Origin: Lepus europaeus
Lineage: Eukaryota; Chordata; Mammalia; Lagomorpha; Leporidae
Length of the DNA stretch: 64,000 nt
Assembly: GCF_033115175.1 (NCBI RefSeq)
Contig: NC_084836.1
Location: 67,170,797 to 67,234,796 of the forward strand
Direction of reading: 5' to 3'
Shown: positions 50,512 to 63,340 of the stretch, one piece after another
Position numbering within the stretch: position 1 is the stretch's first letter
Layout of the letters: every line of letters starts with the position of its first letter
Notes under the pieces: model-generated
What the model was told of the DNA's origin: nothing
The model's database searches: none
Seen by the model: the letters and a program-made list of their open reading frames with translations, nothing else
Made by a program: the position numbers and the translations under genes

Positions 50512-50770
50512 CCTGCCGCAGGGTGGCAGCCGCTGCAGGAGAGTACGAGCCAGTGCGGCCAGCGCTCCCTTTACATACAGGGCGCTGTGGGGCTTCAGGT
50601 CCCTCCGTCCCCAACTCCGCCCCCTCCGTCCTATCCCAGTCTCCAGGGAGAAGGCTGCTGTGGGGGAGAGGGTGGGTGGGGGGAGAGCAGGGGAAGAAAG
50701 GGAGGAGCGAGAACCAATCTCATAGCCTCCTCGCTTCAGTCACCTCCTCTTTCCTCTGCACGGTGGGAGG
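50512..50770 (-). promoter_or_regulatory. AMHR2 proximal promoter
   Basis: Read on the minus strand, it holds an inverted CCAAT (50714-50718), a GC box GGGGCGG (50617-50623) and a weak TATA-like TATGTAAA (50570-50577) about 60 bp before the ATG. I did not find a clean SF-1 site close to the start. Confidence 0.5.
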
Positions 50771-51069
50771 AAGGGGCCGTGGAGGCCCGGCGGAGAGCCT
50801 GGTGATGCCTGACTGCAATCCGCTGCCTTTGGCTGACTTTGAGAGGGTGCCCTGCTGGCCACTTCTCAGGCTTAGAAAAACCAAAGACCTTGGAACCATA
50901 CATTCAGGGGTCACATCTGCAGGTCTCTGGGCAGAGAGCAGCATCACAGCCCAGAGTTCCAGTCTTCCAAACTCAGGAACTAGAAAGGATATAAAATTCC
51001 CCAGAGTTAAAATCACATTGATTCACATCATTATTGAAAGGTTAACTCTTTTTTTTTTTTTTTTAACTG

Positions 51070-51245
51070 GGCACACACCATGTGCTAGGGTGCAGCTACA
51101 TCTATTCTTTGACAATCATCTCACTTCTCCTGCACAGGTAGTTAGGAAAAGTGAGTTTAGGTAGGCTGCCCAAGGTCGAGTCGGACCTGAACCTAGGTAA
51201 ATGACTCTGAAGCCCAGGCTTTGTTCTTTGTAATACACCATGCTG
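51070..51245 (+). repeat. MIR-like element upstream of AMHR2
   Basis: 'caccatgtgctagggtgcag' and later 'aggctgcccaaggtcgagtc', 'cctgaacctaggtaaatgac' follow the MIR pattern. Confidence 0.55.
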
Positions 51246-52810
51246 CCTGAAAAAACTATGTAAAATTCAGCAATAAAAGAGATATTTTCACTTAATATTT
51301 GGATCGTTGAGAAAATATGCACCATTACCTGCCGGCGGGCCACTAACTAGAAAAGGAGGGTACAGTTCACCCTGTCACCACCAGAGGTCAGCAGACATGG
51401 GAGAAACTCCAGGCTGCGCTGGGGGCAGAGGGATGCCCACAGTACACCTCTGGGGAGGAATCCGATGCAGTGAAGGGAGGACACGGGGTGTGAGGAGAGA
51501 ACACAGGGTGCGCACGGAGAAGGCCTGTGGCTTCGGCTGCAACGGACACAGGAGTCCAGCCCCAGCAGACTCTTGCCCAAAGTGAGAAACTAGTGAACTG
51601 GAAATTATTTCCACACCTGTGAGCAGCTGGCTCCCAGGCGAATGGGGGTGGGGGAGAAGCAGTGTTTCCCCAGCTTTCTGTCCCCCTGGTGCAGCCCAGA
51701 AACCCTTCCTCAGAGTGACCTGGCTGAGGCCAGCGATGAGGATAGACACTTTCGTTTCGGGGGGCCTTTCTCCTCCTGGGTTGCTGCGTGCAAAGGGGAG
51801 AACAAACGCTCCAATGGCTGTAAAACTGCCACTGCAGGGACGGCCAGGGCTGGAGGGGGCTGCCCGTCCTTCCCCGTGCCCTTCCAGGAGCCTGCGGGGC
51901 CATGCCGGGGAGGAGGAATGTGCAGCTGTCTGTGGGCTCCCAGATCAGATCAGTCTGGGAAGGAGGGTGGTAACCGGTGGGTGGAGTTGAAGGTCAAATA
52001 GCTTCTTTTGTCTGGAGTGTCTCAGACAACTCCTTCAGGGTGGGAGCAGGCCAAGAAAGGCAGCGTCTACGCTGAAAACCCTTTTCAAAGGCAGAAAAAC
52101 CATGCCTAGAGATGCTGAGAGCAGGAGTGAGGATGTGGGTGCTGGGTAGGAAGAGCCTGGAGGAGGCTTCCAGCCCCAGAGGAAAGGCTTCCTGGATTGC
52201 ACATTCACAGCCAACCTCATCAGGGACTCGGGATTCAAGGCAGCGGTGATCCTGCTGAGTAAGGGGCTACAGGGAGTTGTTTATTCATTCAATTCAGCAA
52301 ATAATTAGATCTCACTCTAAAAAAAAAAAAAAAGGTATTTCATTAGGTCCTGGGCCTACAAAAGATGGAAGTGTGATTCCAGCCCTCTAGAAACTTAGAA
52401 AAGCAGGTGCATACACACATTAGCAAGCAAGCATAAAATTTATTATATTAGGCGTATCAACAAGGAGCCATCCAAACAGAAGGAAGAAATCAGCTGATTC
52501 AGCCTAAGGCACAGAAAATAGGGGGGAGGTGCCCAGAGAGGGCTTCAGAGGAAGGGTATTTCCATCACCCCAGAAAGGAGCATGAGCGTGGCACGGAGAT
52601 ATAAACACAAAGCAGACTGTGCTGGGGGTGAGGGAAGTGAGAATAAAGCGGTATGAGACCGGGGCCAGACCAGACTGGAGAGGTTTTCCAATCCTGCAGC
52701 CAGGAGCTTAGCCTTTTTGTAAAAAGCAAAGGATTTTAGGCAGGGGCCTGGCAGCAACATGACAGTGGCTGAATGGGGCTCAGGGAGATCAGTAGGGAGG
52801 CCGAGGCCAT
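51246..52810. other. Unique spacer between AMHR2 and SP1
   Basis: No gene; open frames here do not resemble any family I know. Confidence 0.5.
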
Positions 52811-53106
52811 GGGGTGGACACTGCGGCACAGTGGGTTAAGCTGCCACTTGGGACTCCCCCTCCCACACTGATGTGTCTGGATTCAAGTTCTGCCTCTGAT
52901 TCTGATCCAGCTTCCTGTTAATGTGCATCCTGGGAGGAAGATGATGATGGTCAAGTACCTGGGTGTCTACCACCCACGAGAGAGACCTTGGTGAAGTTCC
53001 CGGTTCCTGGCTTTAGCCTGGCCCAGCCCTGGCTATTGTCGGCATTTTGGGGAAGCAGATCAAAGCGCTCTTCTCTCTTTCCAATCTCTGTTGCTCTGCC
53101 TCAGAG
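52811..53106 (+). repeat. C-SINE type A/C intermediate
   Basis: 'gcggcacagtgggttaagct' head, diverged tail. Confidence 0.72.
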
Positions 53107-53925
53107 ACAGCACTAAAGGCCGACTGAGGTTTTAAGTATGAGTGTTCAAGGGCTAGGTGATACTGTTAAGTGAGACATGGATCAGAAAAGACTGTCCTTC
53201 TAACATGTGCAGGACGTCCAGATGAAAATGTCCTGCAGGTATCCAGGACAAGACAAAAGCTAGGACTCGAGGTTTGGGAGTTGTCATCATTTAGGTAAGA
53301 GTGGACAGGACTTAAGGGGGAGAAGGAACAAGGAACAGAAAATCAACATCTGAGCACCAGGTGACTATGGAGGAGAACCAAGAGCGTCGACGTCACCCCA
53401 TGGGAAGGAAGCTATAGGACGCGGTGGTCAGGAGAATATTGCCGCAGAGAGGCCTAGGGGGCCGGCTACTCAAAGATGACTGGGGCTGGCAACTGGGTTG
53501 CTGATGTTAATTAGAAAAAAGTCTTGGTAAATAATGGGTGCCAAACAGGGGCTTAAGGAGTGCATCCTGGAAGAAAAAAAATGAGCATAAACTACCGTAG
53601 GAACTTTGGAAATGAAAGGAACTAGATCAGAAGCTTGAGGTTTTTTCAAAATGGGGGAAGGAAGAGGGGACTCAAACAGGCTGCCAGGCTAACCAAAGGG
53701 AACCAAAGGAGGGACTAAGGATAAAAGAGGAAAATATAAAAAAGAAGGAAAAAAAGAAGCCAAAGAAACGCGATCAAGAGCACACATAGCCGGTCTGGCC
53801 TACTAAATGGTGAAAAAAGAACAAAACAGGAGGAGTCTCAGATCATCCATGGAAACACAAGTTACGGAAAAACTATTCATTGATTTCAAATTTTGTTTGG
53901 CACCAAAATAAACATCTTGGAGAAA
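53107..53925. other. Unique intergenic sequence
   Basis: Nothing recognised. Confidence 0.5.
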
Positions 53926-54484
53926 CTTTTTTTTTTTTTTTTTAAAGAGGGAGGTGGGGCTGAGAGAAGCTCCCATCCAATCTGCTGGTTCCTTCCCTAA
54001 ATGCCTGCCCTGCTGCTGCTGGGAGTGGGCAGAAGCCAGGAGCCAGAAAAGCAATCCGGAGCTCCCACGCAGGAGTCCAGTTATTTGAGGGATCACTGTC
54101 GTCTCTGCATCCCCATTAGAAGCTGGGGTCAAGAGTGGAGCTGGGGAGCATTTTTTTTTTTTTTTAATTAATTTGAAAAGGTTACAGAGAGAAGAGAGAG
54201 AGAGAGAGTCTTCCATCTATTGGTTCACTCCCCAAATGGCTCCAACGGTCAGAGCCAGGAGCTTCTTTCAGGTCTCCAACAAGGGTGCAGGGGCCCAAGG
54301 ACTTGAGCCATCTTCTACTGCTTTCCCAGGCCATAGCAGAGAGCTGGATCGGAAGTGGAGCAGCCAGGACTAGAACCGGCACCTATATGGGATGTCGGCA
54401 CTGCAGGCAGGGGCTTTAATCTACTGCTCCACAGCACCAGCCCCAAACCCATGCATTCTGATATGAGATGTGGGCATCCTAAGC
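53926..54484 (-). repeat. C-SINE type C split by a nested insertion
   Basis: 53926-54149 and 54445-54484. Confidence 0.65.
54150..54444 (-). repeat. C-SINE type A nested
   Basis: Full inverted copy. Confidence 0.87.
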
Positions 54485-54701
54485 CAGAATCCAAAACTCA
54501 TCTTTTAATTCCATTTTCCCATAAACATTTTGAAGTTCCCTGTCTAGTGTTTGTATTGTGAGAAGAGGAAAGTTTGAAAACACTTACACTTCCATTTTAT
54601 CCATGAACTAAGAGACAAGTCATCTGCTGAAAATGAGGTCAGGATTGGAAAACTAGCAATTAATGGAATCTGTCTTAACTTCCATACTATGAAGCATTTA
54701 A

Positions 54702-55026
54702 AATTTTTTTTCAAAGATTTATTTTATTTATTTTACAGGCAGAGTTACAGAGAAAGACACAGAGAGGTCTTCCATCTGCTAGTTCACTCCCCAAATAGCC
54801 ACAATGGCCAGAACTGGGCTGATCTAAAGCTAGGAACCAGGAGCTTCTTCAGGGTCTCCCAAGTGGGTGCAGGGGCCCAAGTACCTGGGCCATCTTCCAT
54901 TGCTTTCCTAGGCCATCAGCAGAGAGCTGGTCAGGAAAAGGAGCAGCTGAGATCTGAAGCAGCGCCTGCAAGGGATGCTGGCGTCGCAGGCAGAGGCTTA
55001 ACCTACCATGCACAGTGCCAGCCTCC
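54702..55026 (-). repeat. C-SINE type A
   Basis: Full inverted copy. Confidence 0.87.
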
Positions 55027-55782
55027 CAGCCATGAAGTCTTGGTGGCAGGGCCTGTTGTATGTAACTTTCTATCCTCAGCCTAAGTTCATATCCCATACA
55101 CAGGAAAGGCTCAATAACTGTTTACTGAATAAATGGCGCAATTAGGGGCTCATTTAAGGCTGCAAAAATCACACACACACACACACCCATGTGAAAATGT
55201 TATTTTGTTATGGCTATCGAAGGAAATCAACTGGTTGAATTTACCCAGTGCTGTGTATTGACAAGACACAGGGAATGGAATGAGCAAAACAATTGAGAAC
55301 ACTGGTACTCATGGTATTAACAGTTGACTAAAGATTTCTTGGCTGGGTAGGAAAATGAAATCAGAGCCTGATGGACAACCACGGAGCCTGTCAGGATAAT
55401 TTCAATTTCAGAAGGGACTGCAATCCAGATTTAATGTTAGATACAGGCTGGTATTAACCAAACACAGAGTATGTCGGATCTTGGTATCTAAATCCCATTC
55501 TCCAATAAAACAAAGCTCCTTAAGGAAATGGCTAACCCTTGGACTGGGGCAGGGGAAATACAAGATGAACCTAAAGTATTTTATGTTATCAGAAAGCAAG
55601 ACAGTGTTAAAAACAAAACCCTAAAGATGGTGAGTGGGATGCATGGGGAAGGTTCTGGAGTAGAACCGTGGTATGTATGAAGCAGGATGATAAGGTCCCC
55701 CAGGGTGGGGTAGGGGACAAATCTTGTTTGGTGGATGAGGAGGCATATTTTTCATCATACAGTATTTTAAAAGAGTAATTTG
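55027..55782. other. Unique intergenic sequence with AC run
   Basis: A short (AC)n at about 55,170-55,187; otherwise nothing seen. Confidence 0.55.
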
Positions 55783-56095
55783 GGGGCCGGTGCTGTGGCG
55801 CAGCAGGTACAGCCACCACCTGTGATGTGGGTATCCCATATAGGCACCCATTTGTGAACCGGATGCTCCATTTCCAACCCAGCTCCCTGCTAATGGCCGC
55901 AGAAGAGCAGATGGCTCAAGTGTTCAGGCCCCTGACACCTATGTGGGAGACTTGGATGAAGTACCTGGCTTTGGCTAGCCTCAGCCCTGGCAGTTCCAGC
56001 CATTCGGGAAGTGAACCAGCAGATTTAAGACCTCTGTTTCTCCCTCACTCTCTGTAATACTCAAATAAATAAATAAACCTTTAAAAAAAAAAAAA
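55783..56095 (+). repeat. C-SINE type A
   Basis: Full copy. Confidence 0.88.
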
Positions 56096-56130
56096 AAACC
56101 CAAGTGGCAAAACTAAAAAAGGAAGCCCAG

Positions 56131-56404
56131 GGGCTGGCACTGTGGCATAGTGGGTAAAGCAGCCACCTGCGATGCCAGCTCCCATGGGTGCTGGTTCAAA
56201 TCCTGGCTGCTCCACTTCCCATCCAGCTTCCTGCTAATATATCTAGGAAAGCAGCTTGGGCCCCTGTACCCGCATGAGACCCAGAAGTTCCTGGCTCCTG
56301 GTTTTGGCCTGGCACAAATGGCCTTGGCTGTTGTGGCCATTTGGGGAGTGAACCAGCAGATGGAAGCTCTCTACCTACCTTTCAAAAAAAAAAAAAAAAA
56401 AAAA
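56131..56404 (+). repeat. C-SINE type A
   Basis: Shortened copy with A-tail. Confidence 0.85.
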
Positions 56405-56414
56405 AGGTGGGGGT

Positions 56415-56690
56415 GGGGGGGATGCTCGCATTTGGCCTAGTAAAGATTAAAGAAACCCTCATCCCATCCTGGAATGCCTGTGTTATATGAGGCTCTGGCT
56501 CCTGACTCCACCTTCCTGCTTGTGCAGTGCAGACCTTGGGAGGGAGCAGGTGATGGCTTCAAGCAATTGGGTTCTTGCCACCCACATGGGAGACCTGGAT
56601 TGAATTCCCGGCTTCCAGCTTCAGTCCAGCCCACGCTCTGTGGGCCTTAGGGGAGTGAACTAGCAGATGGGAGTTCTTTCCATGGTTCGC
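56415..56690 (+). repeat. C-SINE type C
   Basis: 'cgcatttggcctagtaaaga' head. Confidence 0.72.
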
Positions 56691-56930
56691 AAACAAACAA
56701 CAAAAAAAGAACAGATAAAAGATATACAGGAGCCAACCTGGAAGAGCTCCCAATGGCCAACCCTGGGACAATGTGAACAACCAAGTAAAAGTAGCAGTGA
56801 CTGATTGCAACCCATGTAGGAACTATACATGAAGACATATCTAAATCCTAACTTCAGAGCTAGAAACCTGACACACACCAATTTAACAAACTCATGAAAA
56901 TGATCACGGGAAAGGTTAAGTGGATGCCAC

Positions 56931-56990
56931 TTACTGTCTAACAGGATGTGATAAGGGCACTTACTGTCTAACAGGATGTGATAAGGGCAC
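56931..56990. repeat. Perfect 30-bp tandem duplication
   Basis: The unit at 56931-56960 (begins ttactgtctaacagg) is repeated exactly at 56961-56990. Confidence 0.95.
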
Positions 56991-57279
56991 TTCAATCTCT
57001 ACGGTATTCCAAAAAATCCAAAGGAAGTTTCACAGTGAGCAAAAACCCCAGACAACCCCAACCTGGGAGATTTCAATAGGATACTTGTTCAATATTCCTG
57101 AAGACTGCGAAGGCCATGAGAAACAAGAAAAGAATGAGAAACTGTCCAGAGGAGACTGGGGAGGCACGGTAAATCAGAGGGAACAGACCCTGGACAGAAA
57201 AAGGGCATCAAAGGAAAAACTGGGGGCACCCAGAGTCTGCAGTTCAACGAATGTAACGTGCCCGTGTTAGCTTCTACTT

Positions 57280-57432
57280 TTTTTGGTCATTGTATCACAG
57301 CAGTAATGTCAGTAATGTCAACAAGGGAGAAAACTGGGAGAGGACTATATAGAAACTCTATCATTGTAACTTCTTTACACTCAAAATTATTCCAGAATCA
57401 GCAGCTTGGAAAAAAAAAAAAAAAAAAAAGTT
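57280..57432 (+). mobile_element. Possible L1 3' end with A-tail
   Basis: 'ttgtaacttctttacactca' followed by 'aaaattattccagaat' and an A-run at 57412-57430 resembles a decayed LINE 3' end just downstream of SP1. Confidence 0.35.
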
Positions 57433-57631
57433 GGAGCTGCCCCTCTTCCTCTCGATGGTCCGTATCTCTATGAAGTTGTGGCGTACTGATCTGATTGTGA
57501 AACTGTTACCTGGAAGATAAGTATACGATGACTGCACATGTATGGTAGCACACCAGTATAGTTGGAAACCTTTGTTCAGTTTAGAATTCTACCCATTCCC
57601 AACCCCCCTCTCAATACACCAGAGACAGCTT

Positions 57632-57637
57632 TTTATT
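57632..57637 (-). terminator. SP1 distal poly(A) signal
   Basis: AATAAA on the minus strand following an A/T-rich block, near the end of the proposed 3'UTR. Confidence 0.65.
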
Positions 57638-59219
57638 AAAAAAACTTTTTAATTGGTTTACAAAGGAGCTACAGACTACATTGAAACTAATCTTTGTACA
57701 AAAGGCCAAAAAAAAAAAAAAAAAAAAAAAGCGCCCCCAAAACACCCAGAGACAAAAGGTAGGGGGGAGAGACAAGAAAGGAAGAGACAAGAGGAGCAGG
57801 AAGAAACTGAAAGGTCAAAGATTAGCATCGTACACACCCGAGGGTGAAGGGGGAAAGAGCAGGATGGGAGCATTTAAACGCATTTACCCACACAGCCCTG
57901 GTGACAACTGGATGGGAACCGATAACACAGTGTGAGATTATCAGGAAAAGGCAACAGTGGTATGGAGACTGGTTATTGCCAGTGTTAAGAGAAAAATTAA
58001 CTTGTTTTAGGCACCAGAGATTGGAGCACTACCCCTCGCCCCCAGAGGATGACAGACCTGGGAAGAGGGAGCAGGCCCTGGGGCAGCTGCCATTGGTGTG
58101 TGTAGGAGGGATCTCCTCAGGTCAATCTCAGCACATTCTCCTCAAAGTCTTTGTGTCCTAAACTCTAGAAAAGGGTTACAGGATGTCAGTGGGGAACAGG
58201 GATGATCAAAAGTATGAGACCTGCCTTTGTCCACACTGTTCAAGAGCAGTTACTGGGGAAGTGGAGAGCTGGGGAGACAAAGCCCATTCCCCTGTGGAGA
58301 AGGCACAGTGGAATTCCTGAAGGCGAAATACAGGAAAACACACAGCCCAGGGGAGGGATCAACAAAGTCTTCACTGCCTGCAGCAGTGGCCTAACCCCAT
58401 CTGAAACCCCACCCTCCCTGCGGAGCTGGGACTTGGGGGAGATGAGAGATAAATTACACTTCTACTCCCTTAGCAAAAACAAAGAAGGCTGGGGCTCTTT
58501 CATATGGAAGAAGGGAAAGGTAGGATGAAATTCTCCTTTTTTCACATAGGAGGTTGTGGAAGGTGTCTTTTGGGACTTGAGGAGGTCAGAGTAGAGAAGA
58601 TTTAGGGAGAAATGAAGCAATGCACTCCCCCTTCTTTTCCCAATCTTCAATCTAAGGCAAGTGAGCCAAATCTGAAGAGGGAAAAGAAACGTAAGCCTAT
58701 GGCTGCTTAATGTCTTCCGGGGGGCTGGTGTTTCGGGAAGGCAGACAGAAAAGAAACAGGTCAACCTCAAAGCTGGTCTGCTCATCCTCCCAGAGGAGGT
58801 CTGCACCCCCGGAGTAGAGCCAAGAGAGGCACTAGAGAGAGAACAGTCTCCCAAACAAAAGCAATAACCTGCCCCTATTTTATCAGCAGTTTTCAAAAGC
58901 AAGGTTTTCCGGGGCTGGAGCAGTGCCATCTCCTCCTCCCTCTCCCCCAAGCTACCGCTGCCACCTTTCATCCTCGCATGGAAGTTACTGGTTCCCTTCT
59001 AAGTGAAGATCAAACTCTGAGATTCCACATTTCTCCTCCCAACCCCCGGAGACTACCCAGCTTCAGCTAGAGGAAGAGGAGCTAGGCAAAGGGACCTCCA
59101 CTTGAGTTAGCAAAACTGTCCTCTCTTCCTTGGTACCTGATCTCCAAAATTATTCTGATCTGATCCCAAGGTTCAAAAGGCATCAGGGTACTTAAAATTG
59201 AAGGAAAACTCTACGCAAG

Positions 59220-59227
59220 TAGCACCA
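59220..59227 (-). promoter_or_regulatory. miR-29 8-mer seed match in SP1 3'UTR
   Basis: The minus strand reads TGGTGCTA, a full 8-mer for miR-29. SP1 is a reported miR-29b target, so this could be the relevant site. Confidence 0.5.
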
Positions 59228-62200
59228 GGGCTCCCCCAAAGCATAACAGGGGCCTGATTAGCACCCCCAGAAGAACCCCTTAAAAAGTATATAAATTTAT
59301 TGCGTTCTAGCAAAGATCTGCAGCTTCCAGTATTCACACAATGTGAAGATATTAACAATACAAAATATACTCTGACAGTCAAACACCTGCAGTTCATAGT
59401 GCTTTCTCAGATTTGTTAAAAAAATACGCTTACTTCCCTATATAGGATATACAAAAGCAAAAAATATATATATGTATATAGTAGAAATAAATCAGCCATA
59501 GTAATTTACAGCTTTTGTCTCCAACCCTCCCCCAATCATAATCTTTACCCCACACTCAGTCTACACTTTCTGGGATCAAAGGTTTATTCATCCTAAAACC
59601 AAGCTGAGAAATTTCCATTAAACTGCATTCTGAACAGCACCCACAGACAGAGTGCAGGCTGGGAGCCCTGAAGGGCGATGCTGTGGGTAAAAAGTGAGAA
59701 AGTCAAAGGGTGAGCGAATCAATGCGACTGGGAGCCCCAAAAGGGCGAGGGAGTGAGTGCTTTCACAGCACCCCTCTTCTGGGCATCCCCCGCCTCGCAA
59801 GGCTTGGTCATTGAAGAAATTAATTAATTAAAAAAAAAAAAAACTCATGAAAAAACTTCAGAATCAACATACATGTCAGTTAATTTCTGCTGGCTGGAAA
59901 GCTCTGGGAAAAGGGCTTTTCAGTAAGGAGCTCCTGCTCACAAAACGCAGCCTCCCAGCTTGCGATGGAGGAGACCCAGTGACTCACGAGTCACGGCTGC
60001 TGGAAGACAAGGGGCCCAAACAAGAGAGCCGGGTCAGGAGCTTGCCTGGTAGTAAGGTAAACAGAGCAAGTGGAAAGAAGTGGCTATCAGTTCACTCGTG
60101 GTAATGCTAATGAAGGGGGCCGAGGGTAAACCAGCAGTTTTTCATTCAAGAGAGAGAGATAATCAAATAACCTCAATGCTTGCAGTCTCCTGCATTGTTA
60201 ACCTAGTTTGTAGCTAACAATTTCATACTGGAGAAGGTTCCATCCCTTGAAATGCTCTAGCAAAACACTGCTCACTCCAGTTGATCCTGCCCCTTTCCTC
60301 CAAAATACGCCAAAGCACATGATTACAGACATAAAATAACAGGTCTGAGTTCTGCCTTTCAGTGGGGATAAAGGGTGTGAAAGTGGCTGGGCATGGATGG
60401 CTTTTACTTCAGCACTAACAGGATCTGCACTGGGTCAAGTTCCTTGCAATAGTTCCTGAGTGGTATAAGAAGTCTGCAGAGAAAGGAGTGAACTAGTATA
60501 TAGAGTATTAACAGTTATTATATTTCAGGTTAAACAACATAAAGTTACCCAAAATCTAATCTGGGTGAATTTTATATAAAATATATAGTAGAATCATAGC
60601 ATCATCTTTTGTAGCCAAGATAAAAAAGACATAAGAAAAGGACAAAACTCTGCTATAGCTCTGGATGTTGGTTTCACTTTCAAACACAAAAATAGTTCCT
60701 TCTTTAAAAAGTGCAGAATATCCCCCATTCATAATTGTAAATGATTTAGCAAAAGCAGAGAAATTACCTCAGGAACATACCCAGGTTGTAAGGTAGATTT
60801 CTAGGTAATGGGCCTGAAAGGCATTTTGATCTGAATTTGATTTATTTTCCAACAATTTCAAATATAATTTCTCATCTGTATGTAGATATATACAGGAACA
60901 CACACACACTCACACACAGTCATCCACAAACACTGCACTTTCTATCAGATCAGGGTTATTTTTTATTGCAGGTCTTTTTTCATATTGGCTAACAATAAAC
61001 CTACCCCCAACCTAACAGATTACACACATACACACAGCCATTTCCACACTTCCTCACAGTGAAAAGCTCTCTAACAAGATACCAGAAGGTCAAGAGAGAC
61101 AATGCTTTTAATGGCTGGGCCTTGAGGACAACTCTGGTTGCATTTAAATCTCAGTGCCAAACGCACTAAGAGTTCCCTGCCGCTATAATTTTTGGATCAG
61201 TCTCTTCTGGAATCAGGCCACGGAGAAAGTAGGATGGTTTCTCCCAATCTCTCCTATAAACCAGTGGTAAGACAAGATTTCTTTTTGTTCTGGGCTATCA
61301 TTCCCATGATCGCATGCTTCTTTTTCCCCTAGGAACCACCCAAGTACATACAGGGAAGAGTCTGGGGAAAAGATCCTAAGAACAACTGTCTTGCCACTAG
61401 GACATGCTCTGGAGTTCTGCAGAATGGAAACCTGGAACACATTCATTGGCTGATGCTCCTTAACAACAGAATGGAAAAGAAACTAATGGGGGGTGTTCAA
61501 GAGGAAGTATGTTTCCTTTCAGGATCTGAACTCAGAGCTCCACACATCAAGGCTTAGTGTTACCCTGGAAGACAACGGTGCCCAAGTCCAAATACTCCAC
61601 TAACTTCTGAATCTGACTACTACGAGTCACTTCCTCTTCTGAACACATCTTTTCCTTACTGAAGGCTTCTACCTATCATTTGACCACTTTTTAAAGTTTA
61701 AGCAAAGTGATTTCAGATCATCACCTTCAAAGCATCTCTTGTATAGTTCCACAGAAAGGCTTCCGATTCTTCACGTTTACAGCAGCTAGTGAGGGGAGAT
61801 GTGTTTGACTCTCCGGCGCCAAGAAGGTGCCTGCGTCAGTAGTATTTTGAGCACTCCCGCCACAGCTACCTCAAGCATCAGCCTGAGTTCTGAGGTTTTT
61901 CCATTCTGCTGCTGGGACTAATGTCTTGAAAAGATGGACAGAAGTGCCTCACCTAGGGATCACTATCAAACACAAAGTGTGAAGTGACCAGGAGAGAGAG
62001 GGGCAGACAGAAAGGGCGGAGTCAGGAAAGGAGTGCAAGAAGCTGATCCCAAATAAAAATACAAAATTAAGAAAGGAAAAACATTATGTTTGTATAATTA
62101 AACTAAAAGCTGAAGATATGAACGCTTAATCTGGTGGGTAGCCAAGACAACATCCACAGAAAAGCTTGATGTGTCACAACAAGGCTCAGCCATAGGAAAA

Positions 62201-62727
62201 TAAGGCAATATAAAAAAAAAATGACCAAGGTATTTTGGTCACAGAATGGTCTCCTTCCTCCTCCCAGCCAACCCCTGTGAATGCATCTCTATATATCTTT
62301 TTATATATAATATATATATATAATATAGAATCTTTTTTGTTAAAAAGTATTTCAATGATCATATATATTTATCAAGGCATGATGGCTTTAGGAAAGGGGG
62401 GATCCATCATGAGAGAGCTGAGAAGGGAAATGCAGGAAGGAGAGGCTGGGGTCAGAAGTGTAAAAAGAAACCAGGGTCAAACACTCATCAAAGGGTGGCA
62501 TCAGTAGAATGTTCACTAATGTCTCCCGCCTTCAGAAAGGCACTGATGACACACAGGTAGGTGCCAGGACCCCATCGCTTCTCTCGTTTGCCTTCCCCAA
62601 CTCTTCTACCACCATGCATTTTAATGCCTCATGGCTTCACTCTCCCACATGTCTCTTGGACCCATGCTACCTTGTATCCCAGGGTTGACAAGTATGGCCC
62701 ATGTGTCTCTGGCCCCGGGTGCCTATC

Positions 62728-63041
62728 TCAGAAGCCATTGCCACTGATATTAATGGACTGCAGATCCGCCACCTGCATGACGTTGATGCCACTGTTGGCA
62801 AGACGGGCAATGCCCTCTGGACAGATGGCCTCCATGGCTACCATATTGGTGGTAATAAGGGCTGACGGGGTAGCAGTGCCGCTGCCTTCTGAACCTGCCC
62901 CACTGTCCAGGGGCAAAGTGCCCACACTCAGGGCAACACCTGGGCCTGCCTTCTTATTCTGGTGAGTCTTGATATGCTTTGACAGGTGGTCACTCCTCAT
63001 GAAGCGCTTAGGACACTCAGGACAGGCAAATTTCTTTTCAC
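62728..63041 (-). CDS. SP1: SP1, last coding exon (third zinc finger and C-terminus)
   Basis: 314 coding nt after acceptor TTTACCTAG, completing a glycine codon from the upstream exon outside the window. It encodes [20 protein letters not shown], the third C2H2 finger (CPECP...HLSKHIKTH), and then a C-terminal domain D that includes [18 protein letters not shown] and ends SINISGNGF with TGA at 62728-62730. SP1 binds GC boxes and activates TATA-less promoters; domain D supports synergistic activation. The C-terminus is almost identical to human SP1, which separates it from SP3 and SP4. The remaining exons lie beyond 64,000. Confidence 0.97.
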
Positions 63042-63074
63042 CTAGGTAAAGAAGAGAAAGAAGATAAGAAACTA

Positions 63075-63340
63075 GGGGCTGGCAAAGTGGGTAAAGCCAC
63101 TGCCTGCAAAGCTGGCATCCCATACTGCCACTGGTTTGAGTTCTGGTTGTTCCACTTCTGGTTCAGCTCCCTGCCAATGTGCTTTGGAAAGCAGCGGACG
63201 ACGACGCCTGGGCTCCTGCACTCACATGGGAGACGCAGAAGCTCCTGGCTTCCATCTGGCCTGCGCTAGCCATTGTGGCCATTTGCGGAGTGAATGCATG
63301 AAAGATCTCTGTCTCTCTCTCTCACTTCCCTATAACCCTT
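63075..63340 (+). repeat. C-SINE type A in SP1 intron
   Basis: Begins about 33 bp from the SP1 last-exon acceptor. Confidence 0.85.

Larger units (their letters stand above)
57612..62727 (-). other. SP1: SP1 3'UTR, about 5.1 kb
   Basis: Continuous AT-rich sequence follows the stop and runs to an AATAAA on the minus strand at 57632-57637. No SINE, LINE or LTR is seen in it, in contrast to everything around. The length fits the long SP1 3'UTR known in other mammals. Further AATAAA motifs on the minus strand (59296-59301, 59583-59588, 60841-60846, 60962-60967) could give shorter isoforms. A T-run on the sense strand lies at about 57,710-57,732. Confidence 0.85.

Noticed and set aside
51388-51903. 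171-codon open frame upstream of AMHR2
   Set aside because: Low-complexity composition, no domain, no promoter or splice signals that fit.
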